This document shows positions 63,239-64,000 of a DNA stretch of 64,000 nucleotides, piece after piece. A model generated the notes under the pieces. It did no database searches and was not told where the DNA came from. It saw nothing but the letters and a program-made list of their open reading frames with translations. The stretch's first letter is position 1. Every line of letters starts with the position of its first letter. Both the position numbers and the translations under genes were made by a program. Origin of the DNA: Oceanimonas sp. GK1 (lineage in GTDB: Bacteria > Pseudomonadota > Gammaproteobacteria > Enterobacterales > Aeromonadaceae). The stretch spans positions 860,001 to 924,000 of the forward strand of contig NC_016745.1 in NCBI RefSeq assembly GCF_000243075.1, written 5' to 3'.

Positions 63239-64000
63239 ATGACCCCGAGCAGTAAATACCAGGCGGATCTGACCCGTTCCGATTTTGTGCGCGACCCGGC
63301 CCAGGCCGAAGCGGTGGCCCATTTACAGCGTTTGTACGACGATCTCACGGCGGTGCCGGCCGAGCCTCCCAGGCCCAGCCTGTGGCAGCGGCTCACCGGT
63401 CGCCCCGAGGTGCCCGCAGCACCGGCTCGCGGGCTGTATTTCTGGGGCGGCGTGGGCCGGGGCAAGACCTACCTGATGGATACCTTTTATGACTGTCTGC
63501 CCTTTGAACGCAAGCTCAGGGTGCACTTTCACCGTTTTATGGTGCGGGTGCACGATGAATTGCAAAGCCTGAAGGGGCAGGCGGATCCGCTGAAAACCGT
63601 GGCCGAGCGGTTGGCCCGGGACGCCCGGGTGATCTGTTTCGACGAGTTTTTCGTGTCCGACATCACCGACGCCATGATCCTCGGCACCCTGTTTGAATAC
63701 CTGTTCGGTCATGGCGTTATCCTGGTGGCCACCTCCAATATTCCCCCCGACGAGCTGTACCGCAACGGCCTGCAGCGGGCCCGTTTTCTGCCGGCCATCC
63801 AGCTTATCAAGGCCCACTGCGAGGTGGTCAATGTGGACTCGGGGACCGATTACCGGCTGCGCACCCTGCAGCAGGCGGAAATTTATCACTACCCGCTCGA
63901 CGTTCAGGCCAGTGCCAACCTGGAGCAGTATTTTGCCCGCCTGAGCAACGAGCCGGGGCGCTGGGGCGCCGATATCGAGATCAACCACCGCCAACTGGCC
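63239..64000 (+). CDS. zapE: Cell division ATPase ZapE, 3' end outside the window
   Basis: The first 254 codons of an AFG1-family AAA ATPase that binds the Z ring during envelope stress in E. coli. The frame starts MTPSSKYQADL. Walker A is GGVGRGKT (70-77), followed by LRVHFHRFMVRVHDEL, and Walker B is VICFDEFFVSD. It continues open to the last base. It is divergent from degQ; yhcB, which lies between these genes in E. coli, is absent. The start was assigned by the conserved N-terminus; the ribosome site is weak. Confidence 0.96.
   Translation, partial: MTPSSKYQADLTRSDFVRDPAQAEAVAHLQRLYDDLTAVPAEPPRPSLWQRLTGRPEVPAAPARGLYFWGGVGRGKTYLMDTFYDCLPFERKLRVHFHRFMVRVHDELQSLKGQADPLKTVAERLARDARVICFDEFFVSDITDAMILGTLFEYLFGHGVILVATSNIPPDELYRNGLQRARFLPAIQLIKAHCEVVNVDSGTDYRLRTLQQAEIYHYPLDVQASANLEQYFARLSNEPGRWGADIEINHRQLA

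Overview
The window is a chromosomal segment, about 60% GC by eye in the coding regions, from a gammaproteobacterium. Gene content and order (csrD-mreBCD-maf-rng-yhdP-tldD; kdsD-kdsC-lptCAB-rpoN-hpf-ptsN-rapZ-ptsO; mlaFEDCB-ibaG-murA; degS-degQ-zapE) match the Vibrio/Shewanella/Aeromonas side of the class. The base composition makes an Aeromonadales relative such as Oceanimonas, Oceanisphaera or Zobellella my best guess. That placement is inference, not a database match.

Layout. 1-3146: the end of an rRNA operon (23S, 5S, tRNA-Asp, terminator). 3150-6437: a purine unit (NCS2 xanthine/uracil permease and 8-oxoguanine deaminase) behind a long, apparently structured leader. 6569-14821: lpxT, yfaY, metA with a MetJ operator, a CPA1 Na+/H+ antiporter and metH. 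15048-17574: a PBP5-like carboxypeptidase with a SPOR domain, an unmistakable CsrB-type small RNA on the minus strand, ogt, and a NIF3/YqfO-like protein. 17687-23549: six tightly coupled genes comprising a ClC channel, a complete MCE lipid-transport system (STAS-permease, ATPase, MCE protein, PqiC-like lipoprotein) and a glutaminyl cyclase. 23495-32269: pglL-like ligase, uvrA, yajR, ssb, csrD. 32394-46136: a PLP enzyme, mreBCD, maf, rng, yhdP, nit, tldD, darP, pmbA. 46343-54388, minus strand: kdsD-kdsC-lptC-lptA-lptB-rpoN-hpf-ptsN-rapZ-ptsO-mgtE. 54564-59067, plus strand: mlaFEDCB-ibaG-murA. 59068-60474: an IS3-family element that has split a TAATCCC heptamer array. 60475-64000: degS, degQ with a sigma-E-like promoter, and the 5' part of zapE.

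The dominant theme is the cell envelope: LPS synthesis and export (kdsCD, lptABC, lpxT), peptidoglycan (murA, carboxypeptidase, MreBCD), outer-membrane lipid traffic (Mla, a second MCE system, YhdP) and envelope stress (degS, degQ). A second theme is post-transcriptional control: CsrB, CsrD, RapZ, RNase G, Hpf and the PTS-Ntr proteins. The most interesting non-coding signals are the CsrB RNA with its GacA/UvrY-type activation site, the structured leader before the purine permease, the sigma-E-like promoter of degQ, and the telomere-like heptamer array interrupted by the IS. No CRISPR array, prophage or restriction/defence system is visible.
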